Source of the DNA: UBA7359 sp963976795
GTDB taxonomy: Bacteria > Pseudomonadota > Gammaproteobacteria > Eutrophobiales > Eutrophobiaceae
Assembly: GCA_963976795.1 (NCBI GenBank)
Contig: CAXBLT010000002.1
Coordinates: forward strand, 62,001-126,000
Direction: 5' to 3'
Length of the DNA: 64,000 bases
Shown here: positions 44,458 to 54,637 of the stretch, one piece after another
Layout of the letters: each line of letters starts with the position of its first letter
How positions within the stretch are numbered: the first letter of the stretch is position 1
The notes under the pieces: generated by a model
The model's input: the letters and a program-made list of their open reading frames with translations, nothing else
Told to the model about the DNA's origin: nothing
The model's database searches: none
Position numbers and translations under genes: made by a program

Positions 44458-47400
44458 GTGATGTGTTCACCATTTACAGACTTACTCTTGTTTTTTAAAA
44501 ACCGATTACGGATATCATCTGCAATCAAATAGAAACACGGCAAGGTTAAAAGTATTAATACAGTCGCAAATAGCAAACCAAAACCCAGACTAACCGCCAT
44601 GGGAGACAGGAATGCTGTTTGCCCAGTTGCAAAAAATATTAATGGTGACACACCTAAAAAGGTAGTGATGGTTGTTAAAATTATTGGTCGGGCACGTACC
44701 TTGCCTGCTTCAACAACAGCAGTGATCCTGTCGTTTCCTTCACTTCTAAGTCGCTTGATAAAATCCACCATAATAAGTGAGTCATTAACAATGATACCGG
44801 ACAAAGCTAACATACCAACAGCAGATAGAAACTGTATATTGTAATCAAATACAGCATGCCCAATGACTACACCAATAAACCCAAACGGAATAGCAAACAT
44901 AACAACCAGTGGTTCAATGAGCGATTTAAAAAGCGCCGTCAACATAAAGAAGATAACAACTAACGCAATGACTAATGCTTGATTCATCCCTTTAAATGAG
45001 TCTTCGGCTTTTTTCTTTTCACCCAAGTACAATAATGTATAGGGGCGTTTATCTGTTGCATTACCAAAAACATCGTTGACCTGTGCCGTTACTACACTGG
45101 GTGTCGTAATCGATGTATCAACATCAGCAGTAATCTTTGCCATACGTTGTGAATCACGCCGGCGTATTTGATTTAAACCGCGACCAATACTGATATCAGC
45201 TACATCGTTCAGATAAACGGTCTGACCTGTAGCAAGAATAATTGGCAGACTATTCAAACTGGTAGATTGTTCGCGCATTGATTCTGGGTAGATAACACGC
45301 ACAGGCAAGCGTTTGTCTTCCCATGTCACATGCACTACTTCATTGCCGAGATACCCACTACGCACAGCACTGGCCAATTCATTTTGTGTTAAGCCAAGAC
45401 GTTTACCACGTTCATTCAATTGGTATTTATATTCCAGCTTTCCTGGTTCTTGATCATGCACCACATCGTTTACACCGGGCATGCGTTTCATATAATCACT
45501 TATCTCAACCGCTGTTTTATGTAATACGTCAAGATCGGCACTGACGATGCCAAGTTCAATATCATCACCAGCCGGGCCTGCGTTTGGTTTCAGAATACTC
45601 AAACGATCTACTCCGGGGACTTGTAATAAATCTTTTCTGATTACATTAATGATTTCATCTGCACTTCGAGTTCGTTTACCACTCATATTAAAATCAAAGC
45701 TAACAACAGGGGTTACCCATTCTTCAATAAAACTGGTAGGTACCGGTTTTTGCAAATCGATAACAAACTGCAAAACATTACTCCCGGTTTTACTGCGATT
45801 TGGATCGATGATACTAACGCCAACATTTGTCAATAAAGTGAGCAATTCATCTTCTGTCATGAGCTTGTTTATCCTGTTTTCAAGTTCAACTGCTAATTTG
45901 AGACTATCTTCAAGACTGTAGGTGTTAGGCGCTTCTATATTGACAAAAAACTGTCCGATTTCTACATCGCCAAATAATTGAAATGGTAAACGGGTATTCG
46001 CATAAGTAAGACTGATAACCAAGACACATATACTTAAAGTAGCGACGAAATATCGGTTCAATGCTGCCCAATGTAATAAGCGGGCATATCTGTTTAAAAG
46101 CGTGGTCCAATTAAATCGTGGTTTCTTTTTTTCAAACTTCAGGATGTGTCCTGCGTGTGAAGGTAAAACAACGAATGCTTCAAGAAGTGATCCAACTAAA
46201 GCACAACAAACGACAACCGGGATTACTTTTATAAATGCACCTAATATTCCGCCAATAGCAAACATGGGTAAGAAAGCAGCAATCGTTGTTAATGTTGAAA
46301 CAACGACAGGCCAGAATACTTCCTTCGCACCCAATGACGCGGCTTCCATTGGTGGCATTCCAGCTTCTATATGTCGATAAATATTCTCCGTGACGATGAT
46401 GGCATCATCAACAATCATTCCCAACACAATCAAGAAAGCAAATAATGAAACCATATTAATCGTGTAATCGAAATAATAAAGCAGAATGACAGCGAAGAGA
46501 AAAGACACGGGTATACCAAAGGCAGTAATAGCAGCGATACGAAAATTCAATAATAGATATAAAGAAATCAAAACCAGTATCAAACCTATCAAACCCGAAG
46601 ACTTCACCAGATTTAAACGTGTCTTTACATAAACTGACGAGTCTGTGTGGTATCCAGCATTGATGCTCTCTGGTAATTCTTCACTTAATTCATCAGCTAA
46701 TGCCTTTATTTTTTCTGATATCCGTATTGTTGATGCCTCAGCTGTTTTAGTCACTGTCAAATTAACCGAGGGCTTTCCATTAAATCGTGCGTAGGTTTCT
46801 GCTTCCTCGAACCGACGAACGACTTTGGCAACGTGACCCAGTTTTAATTCACCACCATTGGCATTCGTTCGCAATACGATTTGTTCAATATTTTTCGGTT
46901 CGGGTGTCACACCTTTTCCCCTTAAACGAATATCACCTTCATTTGATTTTATTGAACCTCCAGGTTGGTCAATCAGGTTATTTCTAAGTGCATTATTGAT
47001 TTGTGACAGCGGGATATTAAGTGCTGCCAATTCATGCGGGTTTATTTCAACCCAGATTTCCCAATCACGTTCACCTGCCATGCCGACACTAGCGACACCT
47101 TTAATCTTCTGCATTTTTCTACGCGCTTTTTCTGAATACTCATACAAGTCAGCTTTGGAAAGATTGCCAAAGAGAGTCAGTGTTATTACCGGAAAACGAG
47201 TACGAATACGATTTAATTCTGGTTCTTCAGCTGCATCAGGTAAATCGTCAACGCGATCAATCAATGTTCTTGTATCACGCATAAAGTCATCTACATTTGA
47301 GCCTGATTTTAACTTTATATAGATACTGGAAAGACCTTCCTTACTAGTTGAGTGGATGTAATCGATATCCTGGCTATCTTCGAATTCTTCTTCAATGGGT

Positions 47401-47594
47401 AGAGTGACTTGTTGTTCTACTTCTGCTGGCGACGCACCTTCATAGGTGGTTTGTATGCTTATCAAATCCAGATCCACAACTGGAAATATTTCCTGAGGTA
47501 GCCCATGCCAGGCAAACACACCCATTATAAAAATAATAAAGAGGCTTAAATTAATTAATAATGGATTTTTGAGTGAAAAATGAATAAGTGGCAT
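44454..47594 (-). CDS. RND efflux transporter permease
   Basis: A 1046-residue inner-membrane pump with 12 helices and two large periplasmic loops. The start IHFSLKNPLLINLSLFIIFIMGVFAWHGLPQE is typical. TM4 has LGMIVDDAIIVTENIYRHIEAG, with the twin proton-relay Asp. The TM10 segment reads ALSGIIVNDSLIMVDFIKR, with Asn where AcrB has its Lys, as in other RND subgroups. Heavy-metal signatures are not obvious, so organic substrates are more likely. It follows the membrane-fusion gene by 31 bases, and no TolC-like gene is adjacent. Confidence 0.93.
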   Translation of the reverse strand: MPLIHFSLKNPLLINLSLFIIFIMGVFAWHGLPQEIFPVVDLDLISIQTTYEGASPAEVEQQVTLPIEEEFEDSQDIDYIHSTSKEGLSSIYIKLKSGSNVDDFMRDTRTLIDRVDDLPDAAEEPELNRIRTRFPVITLTLFGNLSKADLYEYSEKARRKMQKIKGVASVGMAGERDWEIWVEINPHELAALNIPLSQINNALRNNLIDQPGGSIKSNEGDIRLRGKGVTPEPKNIEQIVLRTNANGGELKLGHVAKVVRRFEEAETYARFNGKPSVNLTVTKTAEASTIRISEKIKALADELSEELPESINAGYHTDSSVYVKTRLNLVKSSGLIGLILVLISLYLLLNFRIAAITAFGIPVSFLFAVILLYYFDYTINMVSLFAFLIVLGMIVDDAIIVTENIYRHIEAGMPPMEAASLGAKEVFWPVVVSTLTTIAAFLPMFAIGGILGAFIKVIPVVVCCALVGSLLEAFVVLPSHAGHILKFEKKKPRFNWTTLLNRYARLLHWAALNRYFVATLSICVLVISLTYANTRLPFQLFGDVEIGQFFVNIEAPNTYSLEDSLKLAVELENRINKLMTEDELLTLLTNVGVSIIDPNRSKTGSNVLQFVIDLQKPVPTSFIEEWVTPVVSFDFNMSGKRTRSADEIINVIRKDLLQVPGVDRLSILKPNAGPAGDDIELGIVSADLDVLHKTAVEISDYMKRMPGVNDVVHDQEPGKLEYKYQLNERGKRLGLTQNELASAVRSGYLGNEVVHVTWEDKRLPVRVIYPESMREQSTSLNSLPIILATGQTVYLNDVADISIGRGLNQIRRRDSQRMAKITADVDTSITTPSVVTAQVNDVFGNATDKRPYTLLYLGEKKKAEDSFKGMNQALVIALVVIFFMLTALFKSLIEPLVVMFAIPFGFIGVVIGHAVFDYNIQFLSAVGMLALSGIIVNDSLIMVDFIKRLRSEGNDRITAVVEAGKVRARPIILTTITTFLGVSPLIFFATGQTAFLSPMAVSLGFGLLFATVLILLTLPCFYLIADDIRNRFLKNKSKSVNGEHIT

Positions 47595-47625
47595 GATTGA
47601 ATATTAAACAGATTTAAACTTCTGT

Positions 47626-48762
47626 CTAAGGAATGATAACGGCTTGCCCATCAGCCAAACTGGAAACATCCTTGCTTACTATAGTCTGGCCCGACTCAAT
47701 TCCTGCAATAATTTGGACATTTTTATATCGCTCAATCAATTTGACGGTTCTTTTAACAGCACGGTCATTAATTACTTCAAAGACGTAAGACTGCCCGTCT
47801 TCATACAATATAGCGCTAATGGGAATAACATTAGCAGCTTTGTAAAACCTTCCTGGCAATTGTGCCACCGCCAATTGACCGGCAAACAATCCATCAGACG
47901 GCAAACGTATCTTTAAAGTATGGGTATTTGTTTCAGGGTCAGGAGCAACCGCTAGTGCAATTATCTGTCCTTCTCTTTCATCATTATTGGTAACTATTTT
48001 TATGTTTTGTCCTAACTGTAACTGCGCTGCAGAACTACCTGTTATCTCAAGATTCAAATCAAGTTTATCGATTTGGACAATCTCAAGAGCCGCCTGTCCC
48101 GGAGAAACATAATCACCGACTTCTACGTAGACATCATTCACTGTCCCGCTGAATGGCGCCGTTAATTGAGCTCGTTTAAGATTTCGTTCCGCTTTATTGA
48201 GATGAGCCTGTTCTATCATCAAACGAGATCGAGCTGAATCCACGCTGTGTTTGAAACGCGCCTCTTCCGATTGTTGTCGATATAACGCCTGTAACGCCTG
48301 ATCGTAGTTTGACTTGGATGCCAGTGAATCCCGGCCCAGTTTTTTAATTCTGGCAACCTCCTGTTCTTGCAATTCACGTTCTAGCTGCATTAATTCTAAT
48401 AGTCGAGAATCTCTTTCGATGGCGGCACGTTCCGTTTTCAAAATCGCTGCAGATTCTTCTACGGCGTCGACGAAATCACCCGATTCAATACTGAGCATCT
48501 CATCATTCTCTTCAACATATTGACCGGCCTCAACAAAACGTCGGTCTATTTGTCCGGAAACCTGAAAATGTAGACGTGCTTTTCGAGCAGGCTGTAATTT
48601 CCCAGTGACTTCTGTGATAGGCTGGATATCAATTTGCCCCACAAAATCGATATTTACAGTGGGTGGCGGCAAAGATTGAAGTTCAGCGCGCGTATTAGGC
48701 TTCGTCCAAAACAAGGCCGCTACTATCAGTAACGAAAAAGCGCTTATAAAGAGTATTCTCAT
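47626..48762 (-). CDS. RND efflux periplasmic adaptor (membrane fusion protein)
   Basis: A 378-residue protein with an N-terminal anchor or signal (ILFISAFSLLIVAALFW). A lipoyl half follows (ARLHFQVSGQIDRRFVEAGQYVEENDEML), then a long coiled-coil hairpin around residues 90-190 and the second lipoyl half (LTAPFSGTVNDVYVEVGDYVSPGQAAL). The beta-barrel region ends in SLADGQAVIIP. It is the first gene of the operon with the pump, and is divergent from lptD across 156 bases. Confidence 0.92.
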   Translation of the reverse strand: MRILFISAFSLLIVAALFWTKPNTRAELQSLPPPTVNIDFVGQIDIQPITEVTGKLQPARKARLHFQVSGQIDRRFVEAGQYVEENDEMLSIESGDFVDAVEESAAILKTERAAIERDSRLLELMQLERELQEQEVARIKKLGRDSLASKSNYDQALQALYRQQSEEARFKHSVDSARSRLMIEQAHLNKAERNLKRAQLTAPFSGTVNDVYVEVGDYVSPGQAALEIVQIDKLDLNLEITGSSAAQLQLGQNIKIVTNNDEREGQIIALAVAPDPETNTHTLKIRLPSDGLFAGQLAVAQLPGRFYKAANVIPISAILYEDGQSYVFEVINDRAVKRTVKLIERYKNVQIIAGIESGQTIVSKDVSSLADGQAVIIP

Positions 48763-48918
48763 CAGATTGATTTTGTATTGATCTGCTTAATTTTAACCAA
48801 AAATAGCTGCAATTAAGTCTTTAACAATAATTTTGAATAAAAATTTGAAGATAAAACCATTGTATGCGATTTTAGACACTATAAACTAGGCATAATAATT
48901 ATAAATACACGGAATGGA

Positions 48919-51174
48919 ATGAAGCTTGTACTGAAAAAACTCATCGTACTAAGCGGTACCAGTGCGCTATCGCTCGGACTGACTGTGGTGACACCAGCCG
49001 CTGAACTTGGTGGTGATTATAGGAGTCTGATCTGCCCACAATCACTCAATATCCCGGATAGACCCTATGTTGATGCGGAATTAGCCGAAGGCGATACACA
49101 TATGACTGCCGATGAAGCAGATCTGATAGAAAATGGGATCTCGACATTAACTGGCAACGCGGAGATCACTAGAGACGCGCAACAAGTCACAGCGGATACT
49201 ATTAAATACAATCAACCAAACGATACTGCCAATCTAGGTGGTAACGTCAATTATTGGGATGAAGCCTTATTCCTGAACAGTGAAGATGCCTTTTTACAAT
49301 TCGATAATGGCGTCGGTGAGTTCTCTAATGCTGATTACATATTAAAAGACAGCCGCGCGCGTGGTAACGCGGACAAAATGTTGCTTGATATCGGTACCCG
49401 AACCGATATGGAAGGTCTCAAATACACAACTTGTGACCCAGGTGATGAATTCTGGAGTTTCTCTGCCAGCAGCCTATCTCTCAATCACGAGACAAACTAT
49501 GGAAAGGCACGTAATGTCGTTCTTAAAATTAAAGATGTCCCTGTCTTCTACACCCCTTATCTATCGTTCCCACTTAGCAACGAACGAAAAAGTGGTTTTC
49601 TTGCTCCGAGTTATGGCAATACCAACCGACATGGTTTCCAATTACGCACACCTTACTATTGGAACATCAAACCCAATATGGACGCCACCCTAACACCAAG
49701 GGTTTTAACTAGTAGTGGCGTGATGGCAATGGGAGAATATAGGTACTTATTTTCTCGTGCTGCAGGTGAAATAAACGTTGAATACTTGGCGAGTGATAAT
49801 GAGCGAGGAGATGAAGATAGAAATGCATTCAGCATCACTCATCATCAGCAATTTGCTGATACGGGCGATATATTCTTTACCTATAATAGAGTCTCAGACA
49901 AATTTTATTTCGAAGACTTTGGCAGCCAGCTAAGCACAACCAGCACTCGTTATTTAGATCGCCGCTTTGACCTTTCTTATAGAGGTGATAACTGGGATAT
50001 TATAACTCGTGTTCAGGATTACCAGACCGTAGATCGCAGTATTGCCGCCACCTCACGGCCCTATAAACGTTTACCGCAGATTTTGTTTAATTACGGTTCA
50101 CCGCGAACTTACGGTGAGCTTAACTATGGATTAGCGAGTGAAGCCGTCTATTTCGAACGTGGCGATGACACTATCTTTACTGATAACGTCAATGGTGGGC
50201 GCCTCAGTTTAAAACCTTACCTGAGTTTCCCTGTTCGCACAGTTTCCACTTTCCTTGAGCCAAAGATTGCTCTGGATTACACACAATATAGTTTGGAAGA
50301 CTCCGGCGCCTTTGATAATACGCCTAGCCGCGTGCTACCTATTGTTAGTCTTGACAGTGGTATCTTTCTTGAAAGAGAGACTCGTCTTTTCAATACAAAT
50401 TTTTTACAAACGCTTGAGCCGAGGATGTTTTACCTTTATGTCCCTAATGAAGGTCAATCAGACTTGCCTGTATTTGATACCGGTTTACTCACGACGTCAT
50501 TTGATTCACTGTTTCGTGAAGATCGATTTAGTGGTAATGACCGCGTAGGCGATGCCAATCAAATCACCATGGCTGTTAGCTCCCACTTGATCAATCAGGA
50601 AACCGGGCGGGATCTCGGGCATATCAGTTTCGGGCAGATCATTTATTTGAGTGATCGAAAGGTCACATTACCAGGGGGTACTGTTCGAGACGAAGACAGT
50701 TCTGCATTCATCGCAGAGTTTAAAACCAAGGTGATTGATCACTGGAAGATTGGCGGAGATATAATCTGGGATCCAAATGTTAGCCATGGAACAGAAAAGA
50801 TAACCGCTCAAGCTATCTATAACCCTGCGCCGGGCAAAATATTAAATATGGCTTACCGTGTACGCCGTGACTCTACAGATATCGAACAGAGTGATATTTC
50901 ACTTCGATGGCCAATCAAACAAAACTGGAGTGTCGTTGGTCGCTGGAATTATGCAATACCTGAAGGACGATCATTAGAGCTCTTCGCAGGAATCGAATAT
51001 GAAGATTGCTGTTGGGGTGTACGCGCTGTCGCTCGACGCTTCCTGACAAGCGTTGATGGCGAATTTGATACAGGTATATTCTTACAAATGGAGCTGAAAG
51101 GACTAGCCGGCATAGGTAAAAAGACAGTAGACTTCCTAAAACAACAGATCCCCGGTTACCAGAGTGAATTTTAG
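48919..51174 (+). CDS. lptD: LPS-assembly outer-membrane protein LptD
   Basis: A 751-residue protein: signal peptide (KLIVLSGTSALSLGLTVVTPAAEL), an N-terminal OstA domain (MTADEADLIENGISTLTGNAEITRDAQQVTADTIKYN) and a C-terminal 26-stranded barrel (LFLNSEDAFLQFDNGVGEF, YYWNIKPNMDATLTPRVLTSSGVM and so on). It inserts lipopolysaccharide in the outer membrane with LptE. It is followed by surA with an 11-base overlap, the standard lptD-surA-pdxA-rsmA order. Only two Cys pairs remain (YTTCDPGDEFW and YEDCCWGVR), consistent with the needed disulfide. Confidence 0.96.
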   Translation: MKLVLKKLIVLSGTSALSLGLTVVTPAAELGGDYRSLICPQSLNIPDRPYVDAELAEGDTHMTADEADLIENGISTLTGNAEITRDAQQVTADTIKYNQPNDTANLGGNVNYWDEALFLNSEDAFLQFDNGVGEFSNADYILKDSRARGNADKMLLDIGTRTDMEGLKYTTCDPGDEFWSFSASSLSLNHETNYGKARNVVLKIKDVPVFYTPYLSFPLSNERKSGFLAPSYGNTNRHGFQLRTPYYWNIKPNMDATLTPRVLTSSGVMAMGEYRYLFSRAAGEINVEYLASDNERGDEDRNAFSITHHQQFADTGDIFFTYNRVSDKFYFEDFGSQLSTTSTRYLDRRFDLSYRGDNWDIITRVQDYQTVDRSIAATSRPYKRLPQILFNYGSPRTYGELNYGLASEAVYFERGDDTIFTDNVNGGRLSLKPYLSFPVRTVSTFLEPKIALDYTQYSLEDSGAFDNTPSRVLPIVSLDSGIFLERETRLFNTNFLQTLEPRMFYLYVPNEGQSDLPVFDTGLLTTSFDSLFREDRFSGNDRVGDANQITMAVSSHLINQETGRDLGHISFGQIIYLSDRKVTLPGGTVRDEDSSAFIAEFKTKVIDHWKIGGDIIWDPNVSHGTEKITAQAIYNPAPGKILNMAYRVRRDSTDIEQSDISLRWPIKQNWSVVGRWNYAIPEGRSLELFAGIEYEDCCWGVRAVARRFLTSVDGEFDTGIFLQMELKGLAGIGKKTVDFLKQQIPGYQSEF

Positions 51175-52474
51175 ACTTCCCCAGATTAAACCCCGACATT
51201 ATATGTTGGGGTTACTTGCCCTATTTTTATTTCAGTCAAATGGTCATGCCTATGTACCACTTGATCGTATTGTTGCCATAGTCAATGACGACGTGATTAT
51301 GCAAAGCGAACTGAAAACAAAGGTACGAACCGTACGTGGTCAATTACAACAACAAGGCACTCAATTACCCCCCGCATCTATTCTAGAACGCCAGGTATTG
51401 GATAAAATGGTTCAAACCCGTATCCAATTACAAATAGCTCAAAGAAGCGGGGTCAAGGTAGATGACGAATCTCTAAATCGCACCATCAGTAATATCGCCG
51501 CCGAAAACCAGGTGTCACTAAGTCAATTTCGCGAGATCCTTGAAAACGATGGGTATAACTACGAACAGTTTCGAGAAGACATCCGTAATGAAATAACATT
51601 GAGTCAGCTACGTAAACGACAAGTTGAAAATCGTATCGTTGTTACTGAAAAAGAAATTGATAACTTTCTGGTAAATCAAGAGTTTCAAGGAACGACGCAA
51701 ACAGAGATCCAAATCTCACATATATTACTAGCGTTACCTTCAGCAGCTAAACCCGATGAAATTGCACAAGTTCGTCAAGTTGCGAGTCAAGTTCGTGAAG
51801 ACCTTATGTCCGGTGCCGACTTTGCTGATACTGCAAAAACAGTTTCTGACGGGGGAAATGCAGAAAATGGTGGTGATTTAGGCTGGCGTAAACTGGAAGA
51901 TGTCCCATCGTTATTCGCCGACTATATCCCCGAGATGGAAAAGGGTGATATCAGCGAATTAATTCAAAGTCCCAGTGGCTTCCATATTATTCAAATATCC
52001 GATATTAGAAGTGATGAGAAAAATATCGTTCAACAAACTCATGCAAGGCATATATTAATAAAGCCAGACGATCTGATTACTAGCAAACAAGCAAAACATA
52101 AAGCGGAACAATTAAAGATTCGTATTGAAAGCGGGGACGACTTCGCACTATTAGCTAAAGGCAACTCAGATGATCCAGGGAGTGCTATTAAAGGTGGAGA
52201 TCTGGGTTGGACAACGCCAGGTGCTTTAGTACCGGAATTTCAGAAAATGATGGATAGCATGGAACCAGGTCATGTCAGCGTACCTTTTAAAACTAATTAT
52301 GGCTGGCATATCCTTGAAGTTCTAGAACGCCGAGAACATGATAATAGCGAAAGCGTAAAACGTAGTAAGGCCAGATTTGCCATTAGAAATCGAAAGCTGG
52401 AAGAGGCTATGCAAAACTGGACCCGACAACTTCGAGACGAAGCCTATGTCGAATACCGTCTAGATGAGACATGA
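51164..52474 (+). CDS. surA: Periplasmic chaperone/peptidyl-prolyl isomerase SurA
   Basis: A 436-residue protein. A signal sequence (MLGLLALFLFQSNGHAYVPLDRIVAIVNDDVI) leads into the N-terminal chaperone domain. Two parvulin domains follow: EIQISHILLALPS to GFHIIQISD and QTHARHILIKPDD to NYGWHILEVLER. It helps outer-membrane proteins fold, including LptD. The start is GTG at 51164, inside the end of lptD; the MNFRLPQIKPRH reading makes it translationally coupled. Confidence 0.96.
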   Translation: MNFRLPQIKPRHYMLGLLALFLFQSNGHAYVPLDRIVAIVNDDVIMQSELKTKVRTVRGQLQQQGTQLPPASILERQVLDKMVQTRIQLQIAQRSGVKVDDESLNRTISNIAAENQVSLSQFREILENDGYNYEQFREDIRNEITLSQLRKRQVENRIVVTEKEIDNFLVNQEFQGTTQTEIQISHILLALPSAAKPDEIAQVRQVASQVREDLMSGADFADTAKTVSDGGNAENGGDLGWRKLEDVPSLFADYIPEMEKGDISELIQSPSGFHIIQISDIRSDEKNIVQQTHARHILIKPDDLITSKQAKHKAEQLKIRIESGDDFALLAKGNSDDPGSAIKGGDLGWTTPGALVPEFQKMMDSMEPGHVSVPFKTNYGWHILEVLERREHDNSESVKRSKARFAIRNRKLEEAMQNWTRQLRDEAYVEYRLDET

Positions 52475-53510
52475 GAAAAAAAAACCGCGTATTTTAGTCT
52501 CGAGCGGTGAGCCTGCTGGAATTGGCCCTGATTTAATAATAAAACTATCCCAAATTGATCATCAAAATGACCTGACTGTTATTGGTGATCCTGATCTACT
52601 TCTTGAACGTGCAAATTATTTATCACTTCCCTTAGAGATCCGTACAGCATCAAAAACAGGTGATTTTCAGCATTCAAATAAACCTGAGTCACTAAAGGTC
52701 ATACCGGTTAAATTAAAGACAACTTGCGTTGCTGGCACTCTGGATACTCGCAACGCAAGTTATGTTCTGGAAATACTCGATATAGCGTCACATGAATGTT
52801 TGTCTAAAAAGTATGATGCCATTGTTACCGCACCCATACAAAAATCTATTATTAACGATGCCGGGATAAACTTTAGTGGGCATACAGAGTATTTTGCAAA
52901 ACAGTGTGGTGGCACATTACCAGTCATGTTGCTTGCCTGTCCGGAGTTACGCGTAGCTCTGGTCACAACTCATCTAGCCTTGCGCGATGTTCCTGAAGCA
53001 ATAACGTCAGAAAGGGTTGAAAAGACTATCAGTATTGTTATTGATGATATGCAGCGACGATTTGGTATTAAAAATCCTAGAATTACTGTTTGCGGTTTAA
53101 ACCCCCACGCTGGAGAGGGGGGGCATCTTGGGACAGAAGAAAATACGATAATATCACCGATAATAGACGAATATATAAAGCGCGGTCACTCAATCACAGG
53201 ACCCTTGCCTGCTGACACGGCTTTTAGGGTTGATGTGAGAAAGAACACAGATGTGTTCATTTGTATGTACCATGATCAGGGCTTGCCGGTACTGAAAACA
53301 TTGGGGTTTGGAGAAGCCGTCAATATCACTCTTGGCCTACCCATTATCAGAACTTCGGTGGACCATGGCACAGCACTTGAACTAGCCGGTACAAATAAAG
53401 CTGAATGCGATAGTTTCTTAGCCGCGATAAACATGGCAAATGAATTAGCGCACTATCAGTTAAACTCAACCGCCTCATCCAGTACACCAAACACTACAAA
53501 TGAACTCTGA
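52464..53510 (+). CDS. pdxA: 4-hydroxythreonine-4-phosphate dehydrogenase
   Basis: A 348-residue NAD-dependent enzyme of the DXP-dependent pyridoxal phosphate pathway. Motifs: ILVSSGEPAGIGPDLIIKL, the zinc/substrate region FSGHTEYFA and CGLNPHAGEGGHLGTEE, and MYHDQGLPVLKTLGF with DHGTALELAGT near the end. It overlaps surA by 11 bases and rsmA by 11, a compact operon. Confidence 0.97.
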   Translation: MRHEKKKPRILVSSGEPAGIGPDLIIKLSQIDHQNDLTVIGDPDLLLERANYLSLPLEIRTASKTGDFQHSNKPESLKVIPVKLKTTCVAGTLDTRNASYVLEILDIASHECLSKKYDAIVTAPIQKSIINDAGINFSGHTEYFAKQCGGTLPVMLLACPELRVALVTTHLALRDVPEAITSERVEKTISIVIDDMQRRFGIKNPRITVCGLNPHAGEGGHLGTEENTIISPIIDEYIKRGHSITGPLPADTAFRVDVRKNTDVFICMYHDQGLPVLKTLGFGEAVNITLGLPIIRTSVDHGTALELAGTNKAECDSFLAAINMANELAHYQLNSTASSSTPNTTNEL

Positions 53511-54300
53511 CAAACACCGTCCCAGGAAACGTTTCGGTCAAAACTTCTTACATGACCAAGCCATAATTCAACGTATCGTAGATACTATCAACCCTCAGAG
53601 TCATGACCACATAATTGAAATTGGCCCTGGAAAAGGCGCGTTAACTGCACCGCTACTTAATCACGTAGAAAAACTGAATGTCATTGAAATAGATAGAGAT
53701 CTCGCCGCTGCACTACGGGCAAACTTTGAAGGTGAGCTTCGTTTAACAATCCATGAGACAGATGCCTTAACTCTGGACTTCAATTCATTTGATCACGCTG
53801 ATTTACGTATTGTAGGCAATCTGCCCTATAACATCAGTACGCCAATGTTATTTCATCTTTTAGCGTTTCGAGAGAACATCAAAGATATGACGTTCATGCT
53901 GCAAAAAGAGCTCGTCGATCGAATATGTGCAAATAGTGGAAGCAAACAATATGGTCGCCTATCTATAATGCTACAATACTATTTTGACGTTGAGTCATTA
54001 TTTGTTGTTAAACCGGGAGCATTCACACCTAGCCCTAAAGTTGACTCAGCAATAATAAAACTAACCCCTTTACCGCATCCCAGCTACGAGTTGTCAGATC
54101 ATGAGAGCCTCAGGATAATTGTTAGGGAATCTTTTTCACAGCGTCGAAAAACGATACGAAACGCACTAAAAAAATACTTAGATGAATCAGCAATCAGGAG
54201 TGTCGGTATCGCGCCAGAAAATCGTGCTGAAAACCTGGAAATCTCCGACTTTGTGAAACTGGCTAATTGTTATCACCATATGCAAATCAATGCCTTATAA
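53500..54300 (+). CDS. rsmA: 16S rRNA dimethyladenosine transferase RsmA (KsgA)
   Basis: A 266-residue enzyme that dimethylates two adenines in helix 45 of 16S rRNA. SAM motif I is IIEIGPGKGALTAPLL; the catalytic NLPYNIS (NLPY) is in IVGNLPYNISTPMLFHL. It opens HRPRKRFGQNFLHDQAIIQRIVD, typical of the family. It ends the lptD-surA-pdxA-rsmA operon; apaG and apaH, which often follow, are not present. A 337-base gap comes next. Confidence 0.97.
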   Translation: MNSDKHRPRKRFGQNFLHDQAIIQRIVDTINPQSHDHIIEIGPGKGALTAPLLNHVEKLNVIEIDRDLAAALRANFEGELRLTIHETDALTLDFNSFDHADLRIVGNLPYNISTPMLFHLLAFRENIKDMTFMLQKELVDRICANSGSKQYGRLSIMLQYYFDVESLFVVKPGAFTPSPKVDSAIIKLTPLPHPSYELSDHESLRIIVRESFSQRRKTIRNALKKYLDESAIRSVGIAPENRAENLEISDFVKLANCYHHMQINAL

Positions 54301-54637
54301 ACTGTGGATAACTCTGTGAATGTTTTCTAGTCAAATTATCGTCACTCACCACTTCTCATTTTATTAGAAATCTCTTAAACATTATTCTAAATTATTAATT
54401 CTTATAATATTCATATATTTACACGTAGCCTACAGGCTTTCAGGCGCACAACTCTTGTCTCTCACCCAAGCCCTATCTACTGCATCAAAACTGTGCATAA
54501 ATTATAAGTTTTAGCGGATGGGGAGCAATATCTCATAACAGTTTTTTTTCAAGTAAGTATTCACAGACCCGCTCTGCTTTTCCCTTTCTATAGTTTATAC
54601 TCTGCCGTACTCCTCGACCTTAATAATTAAAAAAATA
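54301..54637. other. AT-rich intergenic region after rsmA
   Basis: A 337-base gene-free stretch. It holds an AT-rich middle (about 54360-54420) and two DnaA-box-like nonamers, TGTGGATAA (54303-54311) and TGTGCATAA (about 54492-54500). A small AGCC/GGCT hairpin lies near 54427. No ORF, strong promoter or terminator was found. The end of it must carry the promoter for the TRAP genes. Confidence 0.4.

Noticed and set aside
46102..46380. 92-residue plus-strand frame inside the RND pump gene, and other similar frames such as 44599-44844 and 61095-61508
   Set aside because: These are antisense shadows of long membrane-protein genes, with no ribosome site or family pattern.
54301..54637. Possible chromosome origin: two DnaA-box-like nonamers (TGTGGATAA, TGTGCATAA) and AT-rich DNA
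   Set aside because: Only two boxes, no cluster or dnaA, dnaN, gidA or parA gene nearby; DnaA boxes of this quality occur by chance.
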